In this document: one piece after another, positions 1 through 6,278 of the stretch
Numbering within the stretch: position 1 is the first letter of the stretch
How the letters are laid out: each line of letters begins with the position of its first letter
Source of the DNA: Anaerolineae bacterium
GTDB lineage: Bacteria; Chloroflexota; Anaerolineae; Aggregatilineales; Aggregatilineaceae
DNA length: 9,231 bases
Assembly: GCA_016929355.1 (NCBI GenBank)
Contig: JAFGJA010000313.1
Location: 1-9,231 of the forward strand
Direction of reading: 5' to 3'
Translations under genes and position numbers: made by a program
Notes under the pieces: model-generated
Database searches by the model: none
Seen by the model: the letters and a program-made list of their open reading frames with translations, nothing else
What the model was told of the DNA's origin: nothing

Positions 1-257
1 CTTAGATCAGCAATGAAGTCATCCGCCGTCACAAAATTGAACAGCCCCGTTTGGACTCGTGTGTTTTTGGCTTGCTTAGGCGCAAAACGCTGCCCCTCGT
101 GCGGCGGCGATCCCATCATCATCTTCTCGCGTTCCTCATCGGTCATTCGGCGAAATTTCCATTGCCAATACACCATACTGATGAATGTTGACCAGATGAA
201 ATAAATCAACGGAAAGAAGATGATGATGATAATGGCGGTGAAAACAAAAATCGTCAT
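1..257 (-). CDS. Small membrane-anchored protein of unknown function (3' part missing)
   Basis: I do not recognise this protein. The frame opens with ATG at 257 and stays open to the window edge, giving 85 visible residues. Residues 3 to about 27 form one strongly hydrophobic segment that starts MTIFVFTAIIIII, which looks like a single N-terminal membrane anchor. A short aromatic/basic stretch (YWQWKFRR, residues 30-37) follows, then an acidic-basic stretch (TDEEREKMMMG, 39-49) and a polar region, so the remainder is probably cytoplasmic. The start is supported by GGAG (complement of 267-270) nine bases before the ATG. A run of four ATC codons (219-230) encodes part of the isoleucine block. 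The gene is transcribed divergently from the flavoprotein at 377. It is cut by the window, so its length and C-terminal domain are unknown, and no function should be assigned. Confidence 0.7.
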   Translation of the reverse strand, partial: MTIFVFTAIIIIIFFPLIYFIWSTFISMVYWQWKFRRMTDEEREKMMMGSPPHEGQRFAPKQAKNTRVQTGLFNFVTADDFIADL

Positions 258-284
258 CCCATATGTCTCCAATAAGCTCGCCTG

Positions 285-308
285 AGTTTAAACTGTGTTT
301 GGCTAAAC
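285..308. promoter_or_regulatory. Two adjacent inverted repeats in a divergent intergenic region, possible operator
   Basis: A perfect 10-bp palindrome AGTTTAAACT lies at 285-294. A second inverted repeat with the same arms, GTTT-ggct-AAAC, lies at 297-308, with centres 13 bp apart. Both sit between two divergent start codons, where a shared regulator would bind. This is only a pattern: 8- to 10-bp AT-rich palindromes arise by chance, and no regulator gene is visible in the window. Confidence 0.2.
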
Positions 309-328
309 GTGCATCCCCATAGTACCAT
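299..328 (+). promoter_or_regulatory. Weak candidate sigma-70-type promoter for the flavoprotein gene
   Basis: TTGGCT (299-304, 4/6 match to TTGACA) and TACCAT (323-328, 4/6 match to TATAAT) are separated by 18 bp. They lie about 50 bp before the ATG at 377. The -35 box overlaps the second inverted repeat at 297-308, which would fit repression by a bound protein. Both boxes are imperfect and the call is tentative. Confidence 0.2.
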
Positions 329-364
329 ACGCGCAGAGTGGCAGGCAACTGAGGCCGACATATT

Positions 365-368
365 GGAG
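365..368 (+). promoter_or_regulatory. Ribosome binding site of the nitroreductase-family gene
   Basis: GGAG lies eight bases before the ATG at 377. It supports that ATG over the later in-frame Met at residue 20, which would remove sequence just before the FMN-binding arginines. Confidence 0.6.
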
Positions 369-376
369 CATCCCAC

Positions 377-1045
377 ATGACACAATACCCCTTCATTCCG
401 TTACCCAATTACAACGAATACCCGCTTGCGGTGATGCGCCAGCGTGCCGCCGAATTTTACGCCGACATCAAGCGGCGGCGCACTGTGCGCGATTTTTCGG
501 ATCGTCCGGTCCCGCGCGAGATTATCGAAAACTGTGTGCGCGCGGCGGGTACAGCGCCGAATGGGGCGAACCAACAACCCTGGCATTTCGTCGTGGTGAG
601 CGATCCCGATCTGAAGCGGCAGATTCGCAGCGCCGCCGAAGCCGAAGAACGTGAATTTTATGCGCAGCGTGCCACAGCAGAATGGTTAGCCGATCTCGCG
701 CCCCTAGGGACCGATCCGAACAAACCCTTCCTGGAAACCGCGCCCTACCTGATCGTGATTTTTGCGCAGCGCTACGGCCTCGCGCCGGATGGCGGCAAAC
801 GCAAACATTACTATGTACAGGAATCCGTTGGGATTGCCACCGGGATTCTGATCACCGCGCTGCATCATGCTGGACTCGCCACGCTCACCCATACGCCGAG
901 TCCGATGGATTTCTTGACCACTATTTTGCAGCGTCCTGATAACGAGCGTCCGTTTTTGGTGGTGGTGGCGGGCTACCCGGCAGAGGATGCCACCGTGCCG
1001 GACATCAGCAAAAAATCGCTGGACGAGATCGCTACATTTTTATAG
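377..1045 (+). CDS. Nitroreductase-superfamily flavoprotein, iodotyrosine deiodinase (IYD)-like
   Basis: A 222-residue FMN-dependent oxidoreductase of the nitroreductase fold, expected to be a cytoplasmic homodimer with FMN at the interface. Seen in the sequence: an FMN-phosphate-binding basic cluster (RRRTVRDFS, residues 33-41), the AGTAPNGANQQPW segment at 57-69 that matches the family's AGTAPSGAHxxPW loop, and TLTHTPSP at 169-176. The active-site lid that separates IYD from ordinary nitroreductases appears intact. Aligned by eye with the human enzyme, Glu91, Tyr95 and Lys116 fall at the spacing of its Glu157, Tyr161 and Lys182, which grip the zwitterion of iodotyrosine. The TAPYLIVIF and HYYVQESVGIATG stretches are also IYD-like. 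Known IYD enzymes remove halogen from halotyrosines reductively, and bacterial homologues exist. The natural substrate here is unknown and could be another halophenol. The gene stands alone, convergent with the polysaccharide operon and probably unrelated to it. Generic nitroreductase is the fallback name. Confidence 0.88.
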   Translation: MTQYPFIPLPNYNEYPLAVMRQRAAEFYADIKRRRTVRDFSDRPVPREIIENCVRAAGTAPNGANQQPWHFVVVSDPDLKRQIRSAAEAEEREFYAQRATAEWLADLAPLGTDPNKPFLETAPYLIVIFAQRYGLAPDGGKRKHYYVQESVGIATGILITALHHAGLATLTHTPSPMDFLTTILQRPDNERPFLVVVAGYPAEDATVPDISKKSLDEIATFL

Positions 1046-1083
1046 GACTTGCCCACCTGAAAGGATGCTCGATGAGTCAGCAA

Positions 1084-1104
1084 CCCTACGGATAAATCCG
1101 GGGG
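1084..1104 (+). other. Hairpin between convergent genes, resembling an IS200/IS605-type right-end hairpin
   Basis: CCCT(A)CGGA at 1084-1092 pairs with TCCGGGGG at 1097-1104 around a TAAA loop: eight pairs, one of them G-T, with A1088 bulged. It is followed by CTTGTGAT. The layout stem-TAAA-stem-GGGCTTGTGA recalls the hairpin near the right end of tnpB-carrying IS200/IS605 elements, which is also the 3' part of the TnpB guide RNA. No tnpB frame or second end is present in the 111-bp gap, so it would be a solo remnant. It may instead act as a weak terminator for the converging genes, although no T-run follows on either strand. The match is from memory of the motif and was not searched. Confidence 0.3.
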
Positions 1105-1156
1105 CTTGTGATAAAACAACCTGAATCATTTGCGCCTGTACAGCGATTGTTAAGCG

Positions 1157-1861
1157 CTAATGCGGCTCTTGTTTCTGGATGATCACCAGATAATGGGTAT
1201 TCAGCAGCCGGAGTTTTTCTAGCAGCAAACACAACATCCAGGATCGCGCGGCGAGTTTGCGCGTCAAAGGCGGAGCCAGCGTCACCCGGCGGAAATCATA
1301 GCGGCAGCCGGGGAATAGCCGCTTGATTTCGGCGGGACGAATCCCGCGCGTTTGGGGATTCGATGGATTGAGCCAGAAATCATACCACAAAATCAACCCA
1401 TCCGGGCGCAGCACGCGCCGCATGTCTTGCGCGACCTGGGCCTTGATGTGATCGTCTAAAATCGAGGAAAACGCGGTGTATTGCACGACCAGATCGAAGG
1501 ATGCTGCCGCATAGGGAAGCCGCTGCCCATCAGCGCACGTAAACTGCATCGCAGGGAAACGCTGCTGCGCCCCCACCACGCGATCATGAATCAGATCAAC
1601 ACCGTGCAATAAATGCTGCCGCGCACCAAAGCTGACCAGACTGGACAAGATGCCCCCGCGCCCACACCCCACCTCAAGAATCCGTTTGTCTTTTAAGTGG
1701 TCAATGTCATGCCGCCGCAGCAGCGCTAATTCCTGCCGTTGGCGCTGTTGGACCATGTAGAGATAGGCCGGGTTGAAGACCGAATACAGATCGCTGCCGC
1801 TCAGTCGTTCTTCGCGGTGGGCATATTCGTCTTGCAAAAACGTCTTAAGATCGTGACTCAT
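1157..1861 (-). CDS. Class I SAM-dependent methyltransferase, last gene of the polysaccharide operon
   Basis: A 234-residue methyltransferase of the Methyltransf_11/Rossmann type. Motif I is LEVGCGRGG at 62-70, the acidic end of strand 2 that binds the SAM ribose is in GVDL at 87-90, ADGQRLPY at 110-117 fits the adenine-contact loop, FDLVVQ at 122-127 is motif IV, and LRPDG at 151-155 is the usual post-motif turn. It has no membrane segment and should be cytoplasmic. The first 17 bases overlap the end of wecB, and no good SD precedes the ATG at 1861, so translation probably depends on ribosomes leaving wecB. From its position it may O-methylate a sugar or cap the glycan chain, but the sequence does not define the acceptor. 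The C-terminal third (about 160-234, rich in Arg and Leu) has no motif I can name. Stop TAA at 1157-1159 lies close to the convergent flavoprotein gene. Confidence 0.85.
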   Translation of the reverse strand: MSHDLKTFLQDEYAHREERLSGSDLYSVFNPAYLYMVQQRQRQELALLRRHDIDHLKDKRILEVGCGRGGILSSLVSFGARQHLLHGVDLIHDRVVGAQQRFPAMQFTCADGQRLPYAAASFDLVVQYTAFSSILDDHIKAQVAQDMRRVLRPDGLILWYDFWLNPSNPQTRGIRPAEIKRLFPGCRYDFRRVTLAPPLTRKLAARSWMLCLLLEKLRLLNTHYLVIIQKQEPH

Positions 1862-2936
1862 CAGCTTGGCTCGCTAACCACTGCTGCAACACATCAACAA
1901 TGCGCTGCGCCGCGTGCCCATCCCATAACGGCGGGATATTATGCTCCGCCCCCGATGGCAACTGCTGCGCCGCCCGGACAATCGCGTCTGCCTGCGGCGC
2001 GACCAATTGATTCGTCCCCTCCGTGAGCGTGATAGGCCGTTCGGTATTGTGGCGCACCGTGATACAGGGCACGCCAAGCGCAGTCGTTTCTTCCTGAATC
2101 CCGCCCGAATCAGTGAGCACAAATTTCGCTTTTGCCATCAATCCCAAAAAGTCCAGATAGCCCAATGGCTCGACCAATGTCACCCCCTCCAACGATTCCC
2201 ACAGCCCATCAGAATTCGCTTTCGTGCGGGGGTGAATCGGGAAGATCAGCCGGGTTGTTGATCCAATCCGCGCTAAGGCATGGGCTAATTCGCGCGCCGT
2301 TGCCGGATCATCGACATTCGAGGGGCGGTGGAAGGTCACAACGCCATACGCGCCGGGCGGCACATCGAACGCGATCCAGGGCGTGCGCGCCAACGCCTTA
2401 TCGAGATGCGTATGCAGGGAATCGATCATCGAATTGCCCACAAAATGAATTTTCTCCGGCGCGATCCCCTCCCAGCGCAGATTCTCATTACCGCTCGCTT
2501 CGGTGGTAAAGAGCAGGTCGGCAATGTGATCGGTGAGGACGCGGTTGATCTCCTCCGGCATGGTCCGATCAAAGGAGCGCAAACCGGATTCGACATGGGC
2601 CACCGGAATTTGCAATTTCGCGGCGACCAGCGAACAGGCCAGCGTTGAATTCACATCGCCCGCCACCATGACCAACTGCGGCTGCTGCATCACGCACACC
2701 GCTTCGAACGCGGTCAGAATCCGCGCGGTTTGTTCGGCGTGCGACCCGGAGCCAACCCCCAGATAATCGTCGGGCTGCGGCATATTCAGTTCATCAAAAA
2801 AGATGGTGGACATCTTTGCATCATAATGCTGCCCGGTATGAACAAAAAATTGCGGGATGCCGCGCCGTTTCAGTTCCAGAATGATCGGGGCCATCTTGAT
2901 AAAATTAGGTCGTGCGCCAACCACTGTACAGATCAT
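1845..2936 (-). CDS. wecB: UDP-N-acetylglucosamine 2-epimerase, non-hydrolysing
   Basis: Interconverts UDP-GlcNAc and UDP-ManNAc in the cytoplasm, supplying ManNAc-type precursors for surface glycans. The 363-residue length is normal for the family. Seen motifs: GARPNFIK (7-14), HTGQHYD (33-39), GDVNST (93-98, with Asp95), HVESGLR (114-120, with Glu117), MPEEINR (126-132), FHR (202-204, with His203), HPRT (235-238), EPLGYLDF (256-263) and DSGGIQEE (276-283), with TERP at 298-301. Asp95, Glu117, the EEINR glutamates and His203 correspond to the residues known to act in catalysis in E. coli WecB. The HVESGLRSFDRTMPEE signature fits WecB rather than FnlC/Cap5G, which read HMEAGNR-type. The ATG overlaps the stop of the preceding glycosyltransferase as ATGA (2933-2936). 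The nearest GGAGG is 13 bases upstream, so coupled translation is likely. No wecC dehydrogenase is beside it. Confidence 0.93.
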   Translation of the reverse strand: MICTVVGARPNFIKMAPIILELKRRGIPQFFVHTGQHYDAKMSTIFFDELNMPQPDDYLGVGSGSHAEQTARILTAFEAVCVMQQPQLVMVAGDVNSTLACSLVAAKLQIPVAHVESGLRSFDRTMPEEINRVLTDHIADLLFTTEASGNENLRWEGIAPEKIHFVGNSMIDSLHTHLDKALARTPWIAFDVPPGAYGVVTFHRPSNVDDPATARELAHALARIGSTTRLIFPIHPRTKANSDGLWESLEGVTLVEPLGYLDFLGLMAKAKFVLTDSGGIQEETTALGVPCITVRHNTERPITLTEGTNQLVAPQADAIVRAAQQLPSGAEHNIPPLWDGHAAQRIVDVLQQWLASQADESRS

Positions 2937-4168
2937 AATCCGGTGTGTGCCTCCAGATATGCGGCAAAACTGCTGGCAATCGCCGCCCGGTTATAGTGCG
3001 TTTCGGCGGCGGCGCGGCCCTTTTGCCCCATTTGCGCGCGCAAATTCTCATCCTCGTGCAGCGACGTGATAGCGCGCACTAATCCCGCAATATCGCCCGG
3101 TTCGACCACGATCCCGCTCTCGTGTTGATGCACAATATCGGCGGCTTCGCCCTGCGCCACCAGAATCACCGGCTTTTCACTCGCCATCGCCTCGTACAGT
3201 TTGGAAGGAACCGCGCCAGGAATATACATTTTCAGGGGAACAAGCAGAATATCCGCGCAGGCCAGCAGCGCGGGAATCTCGGACGCGGGACGCGGGTCCA
3301 GAAAGGTGATATTGGTCAGGCCGCGCGTCTGCGCATCGTTCACGAGGTCTTGTTTTTCGGGACCAGCCCCGATCAACACGAAATGGCACGCGGCATCGCG
3401 CGCCTGCAAATCGGCGGCTGCATCTAATACCTGGGCCAGTCCTTGTGCCAACCCGTGCAATCCCGCATACATGATCACCGTTTTTTCGGATCGATCCGGC
3501 ACACCCGCATTGATGGACGCCTCAGCCTGAGCCATGCGTTGATCCGCGCCGAAGTTTTGCACGTCCACCCCATTCGAGAGGTGAAAGGTAGCACACGCCG
3601 GAAACCGTGCTGCGATGTCCGCTAAGATGCTTTTGGACTGCCCGGTGATCAACCATGATTTTTCGTAGCAGAATTTTTCGAGCCACGCCGCGAGTTTATA
3701 CGCCCGGCTGTCTTCGGTGAGCATATCCAGCCGCACGGCGCTTTCCGGCCAGAGGTCGGAGACATTAAAAATGAGTCTGGCGCGTTTGATCCGACTGAGC
3801 CAATACCCGGTAAAACCGAGGAATAGCGGCGGGCTTTCCACCAGCAAGAGATCGGTGCGCGGTAAGCGGAATGTGCCGATCAGCGCCGACGACAGCACAA
3901 ACGAAAAATAGTTGGTGAGCCGGTGCAGTAAACTGGCTTTTTGCGTGGGATAAATGAACGTGCGGATCACGTTCACTCCGTCGATCTGTTCGCGCTTGAA
4001 GATGCCCCCATAGCCCGCGTGAATTTTCCCGGTGGGGTAATTGGGCATGGCGGTTAGAACCGTCACCTCGTAGCCCGCCTCAACCAGACGGCGCGCGAGA
4101 TCGGAGAGGCGGCGTTGGGGCGCACCAATTTCCGGCGGATAATATTGAGTCAGGATCGTTAATCGCAT
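2933..4168 (-). CDS. Glycosyltransferase family 4, WbuB/WcaI-like
   Basis: A 411-residue retaining GT-B glycosyltransferase, expected to act on the cytoplasmic face of the membrane on a lipid-linked glycan. The N-terminal acceptor domain begins LTQYYPPEIGAPQRR (6-20), followed by VLTAMPNYPTGKI (37-49). This opening is characteristic of the WbuB-like branch, whose E. coli member is linked to N-acetyl-L-fucosamine transfer. SDLWPES is at 137-143 and SNGVD at 198-202. The donor-binding C-terminal domain shows YAGLHG (234-239), GAGPEK (267-272), and the nucleotide-sugar region PSKLYEAMASEKPV (321-334) with EAADIV after it. Residues 77-100 are hydrophobic and may help bind the membrane. The donor sugar is not defined by the sequence, and WcaI-type specificity is an alternative. 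It follows the previous GT4 gene by two bases and overlaps wecB by four. Confidence 0.88.
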   Translation of the reverse strand: MRLTILTQYYPPEIGAPQRRLSDLARRLVEAGYEVTVLTAMPNYPTGKIHAGYGGIFKREQIDGVNVIRTFIYPTQKASLLHRLTNYFSFVLSSALIGTFRLPRTDLLLVESPPLFLGFTGYWLSRIKRARLIFNVSDLWPESAVRLDMLTEDSRAYKLAAWLEKFCYEKSWLITGQSKSILADIAARFPACATFHLSNGVDVQNFGADQRMAQAEASINAGVPDRSEKTVIMYAGLHGLAQGLAQVLDAAADLQARDAACHFVLIGAGPEKQDLVNDAQTRGLTNITFLDPRPASEIPALLACADILLVPLKMYIPGAVPSKLYEAMASEKPVILVAQGEAADIVHQHESGIVVEPGDIAGLVRAITSLHEDENLRAQMGQKGRAAAETHYNRAAIASSFAAYLEAHTGL

Positions 4169-4170
4169 AG

Positions 4171-5148
4171 TTATTTAGCTTCCAATGCGGCCTTATAAAC
4201 GGCAATCGTTTGCTGCACGGTATACTGCTCATCAATCGTCTGCACCGTCGTGCGCCCGTTAGTGCGTTGGCGCTGTTGCAGCACATGATCAAGTTTCTCG
4301 GCCAGCGCCGCCGGATCGGGATTCTCGCACAGATAACACCCTGCAACCTCCGCGATTCGCTCGCGCACGTCACCCACCGCCACCGATACAATTGGCAGAT
4401 TGCAGGCTAGCGCCTCTTTGACCACATTGGGCGATCCCTCATGGGCCGAGGTAAACAGCAGCGCATCACACGCATTCATGTACAGGGGCACGGCGGCATG
4501 AGGCACGTTTTGCAGCGCGATCAACTGCACCTCTGGCCGCTTCTGTTTTACAATATCAACCACCGTTACAGCAAGATCATAGCGCTTGCGCCTGACACGT
4601 GGGCTGCCACCAAACAACACCAGAGGCACATCTGCCGGTAAATCGAGTCGGGCGCGGGCTTCCGCCTGGGGTATCGGCTGAAACAAGTCCAAGTCTACAC
4701 CGGACGGGATAACATGATACGTTGCGCAGGGCAGCAGATCGGCCATCGCCGCCGAAACCAGGATCACTTGATCGGCCCGCCGCGCGACAAACCGGCTGAC
4801 ACGCTGCAATGCTTTTCCTTTCCGGGTATAATGGCCGGTTGCGTCATCGATAATCCCGTACACATCATCGCCCCGAAACGTGACCACAAGCGGCAGTTTT
4901 TTGGGAAACGCTAACAACCCACTCTGGCCCCACTGCGCATGGATCAGGTCGTAATCGCTGCGCAACAATTTGAGGCGCAGTTTGAGCCATGCCAGCAGAT
5001 AATTCAGCGGACTCTGATTCCCGCGATAATGGAAAACCTCAAGCTCGATCCCCGCGCGGCGCAGGAACTCCACCTGTCGAACGATAAAGGGAACTAAATG
5101 CGGGCGGTCCACCGTCGGCCACTCGCTGGTGATCATCAAAACTTTCAT
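4171..5148 (-). CDS. Glycosyltransferase family 4
   Basis: A 325-residue GT-B fold glycosyltransferase, short for GT4 (often 350-400 residues) but with both domains. The N-terminal half starts MKVLMITSEWP and carries HAQWGQSG at 70-77 and FRGDDVYG at 91-98. The linker has PSGVDLDLF (148-156). The donor domain has a basic RVRRKRY patch (184-190) where GT4 enzymes bind the nucleotide phosphates, then EGSPNVVKEAL (237-247), the E-x7-E motif with Glu237 and Glu245. No membrane segment or signal peptide is evident. The ATG at 5148 overlaps the previous stop as ATGA (5145-5148) and has a good SD of its own: GGAG, complement of 5154-5157, five bases before the ATG. The sugar transferred cannot be read from the sequence. 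Confidence 0.87.
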   Translation of the reverse strand: MKVLMITSEWPTVDRPHLVPFIVRQVEFLRRAGIELEVFHYRGNQSPLNYLLAWLKLRLKLLRSDYDLIHAQWGQSGLLAFPKKLPLVVTFRGDDVYGIIDDATGHYTRKGKALQRVSRFVARRADQVILVSAAMADLLPCATYHVIPSGVDLDLFQPIPQAEARARLDLPADVPLVLFGGSPRVRRKRYDLAVTVVDIVKQKRPEVQLIALQNVPHAAVPLYMNACDALLFTSAHEGSPNVVKEALACNLPIVSVAVGDVRERIAEVAGCYLCENPDPAALAEKLDHVLQQRQRTNGRTTVQTIDEQYTVQQTIAVYKAALEAK

Positions 5149-6257
5149 TCAGACTCCAAAAGCGTTCGATAAATGGTTTCCATGTGGCTGACCATGCCCT
5201 CTACCGCGAATTCGGCTTCGACTTTGGCGCGGCCACGCTGCCCCATGCGGCGCGCCCGGTCCCGATCCGCCAGCAGCGCCAGCAGCGCGTCAGCGAGCGC
5301 GGCCATGTCATTCGGCGGCACAAGCAGACCAATCGCATCGGAATCAACCAGTTCCCTAATCCCGCCCACATCCGTCGCTACAACGGGCAGCCCCGCCGCC
5401 AGATATTCGATGACCGCGTTGGGCATCCCTTCTCTGGACGAGGCCAGCACACCCAGATCAACATACCGGAGAATCGAAGGTACATCGGTGCGCTGCCCCC
5501 AAAACACAACATGATCCGCTAACTCTAATGCGCGGGTCAAATCCGTTAGCGCTTGGTCATTCGGCCCACCACCCACCAGCCAGAGTTGCGCCGTTGGATA
5601 GGTTGCCAACACCCGTTTGAAGGCTCGTAAGAGAATATCGTGATTTTTGACCGGGGCTAATGTCCCCACACAACAAATGGTGAGGGGATGCTCATCGTCA
5701 AGCACCACCGGGGGCGCACCGGCGGGGCGCTGCTGGAACTGCTGATCAAAGCGCTGCAAGTCAAGCCCATTATAGATCACCTGGCTGGTCGTCTGTTTTA
5801 ACGTAATAGAGGCGCTTAACTCATGATACGCCGCATACGAATTGCACAACACGGTATCGGCCAAGTTCAAAATGATCTGATCCAGCCACGCTAAGAAGCG
5901 GTATTTCCAGGGCCGGAAGGTGCGGATCGAAACGACGCGCCCTTTAATGCCCAACAATTTAGCGATAATCATCGCCGGACGCGCGGCAAACGCAAAACCA
6001 TGCACCACGTCAGGACGGTTATTTTTTAGCTCGCGGAACATGTCAAGAAACACGGCCACCCGCGAACGCTTTTCTCTGGCGAGCAAGCGCACCGTACACC
6101 CCAGCGCGCGCAGATCATCCGCCAGGGGCGCTTGATCATAGAGGGAAATGACAGTCACCTGATATTGGCTGGGGTCGAGATGCCGGATCAACTCTAATAA
6201 CTGCAATTCCGTGCCACTGACCGTCAGTTGCCCAATAACATACGTAATTTTCATCAT
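5145..6257 (-). CDS. Glycosyltransferase family 4
   Basis: A 370-residue retaining GT-B glycosyltransferase of normal GT4 length. The N-terminal domain opens ITYVIGQLTVSGTELQLLELI, where the SGTELQL loop (14-20) is the usual glycine-containing acceptor-side loop. VVHGFAF is at 84-90 and YNGLDLQRF at 162-170. The donor domain has GTLAPVKNHDILL (198-210) with the conserved Lys204, LVGGGPND (227-234), WGQRTDV (253-259) and EGMPNAVIEYLA (276-287), the E-x7-E motif with Glu276 and Glu284, then ATDVGGIRELV (294-304). The first two codons are both ATG (6257 and 6254). The only SD-like bases, GGGA, sit better for the second, so the protein may start MKITYV. It follows the sulfotransferase by 21 bases. 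Residues 317-336 come from a GC-rich, repetitive Ala/Leu stretch (about 5250-5310) that looks like normal helix. The sugar specificity is unknown. Confidence 0.88.
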   Translation of the reverse strand: MMKITYVIGQLTVSGTELQLLELIRHLDPSQYQVTVISLYDQAPLADDLRALGCTVRLLAREKRSRVAVFLDMFRELKNNRPDVVHGFAFAARPAMIIAKLLGIKGRVVSIRTFRPWKYRFLAWLDQIILNLADTVLCNSYAAYHELSASITLKQTTSQVIYNGLDLQRFDQQFQQRPAGAPPVVLDDEHPLTICCVGTLAPVKNHDILLRAFKRVLATYPTAQLWLVGGGPNDQALTDLTRALELADHVVFWGQRTDVPSILRYVDLGVLASSREGMPNAVIEYLAAGLPVVATDVGGIRELVDSDAIGLLVPPNDMAALADALLALLADRDRARRMGQRGRAKVEAEFAVEGMVSHMETIYRTLLESE

Positions 6258-6278
6258 TTTTCCCAGAAGATAAGCGCG

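Noticed and set aside
219..230. Four GAT repeats as a phase-variation tract
   Set aside because: The unit is three bases and lies in a coding isoleucine run, so slippage would not shift the frame; four copies is also too few.
136..408. Minus-strand 90-residue open frame spanning the divergent gap
   Set aside because: It overlaps the membrane-protein gene in another frame and the start of the flavoprotein gene on the other strand; the in-frame product from 257 has a good SD and a clear membrane helix.
1084..1104. Strong rho-independent terminator between the convergent genes
   Set aside because: The hairpin is real, but no T-run follows it on either strand, so I do not call it an intrinsic terminator.
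1065..1110. CGATGAGTC near a hairpin, reminiscent of a hammerhead ribozyme core
   Set aside because: The core CUGAUGA is not matched (the U is missing) and no GAAA follows the hairpin, so the catalytic core cannot form.
1845..2936. FnlC/Cap5G-type epimerase making UDP-L-FucNAc
   Set aside because: The central signature is HVESGLRSFDRTMPEE as in WecB; FnlC-type proteins carry an HMEAGNR-like motif instead.
1941..2996. Several plus-strand open frames of 77-125 residues opposite wecB
   Set aside because: They lie wholly antisense to a gene with full family motifs, are rich in Arg/Pro/Ser as expected for GC-rich shadow frames, and show no domain.
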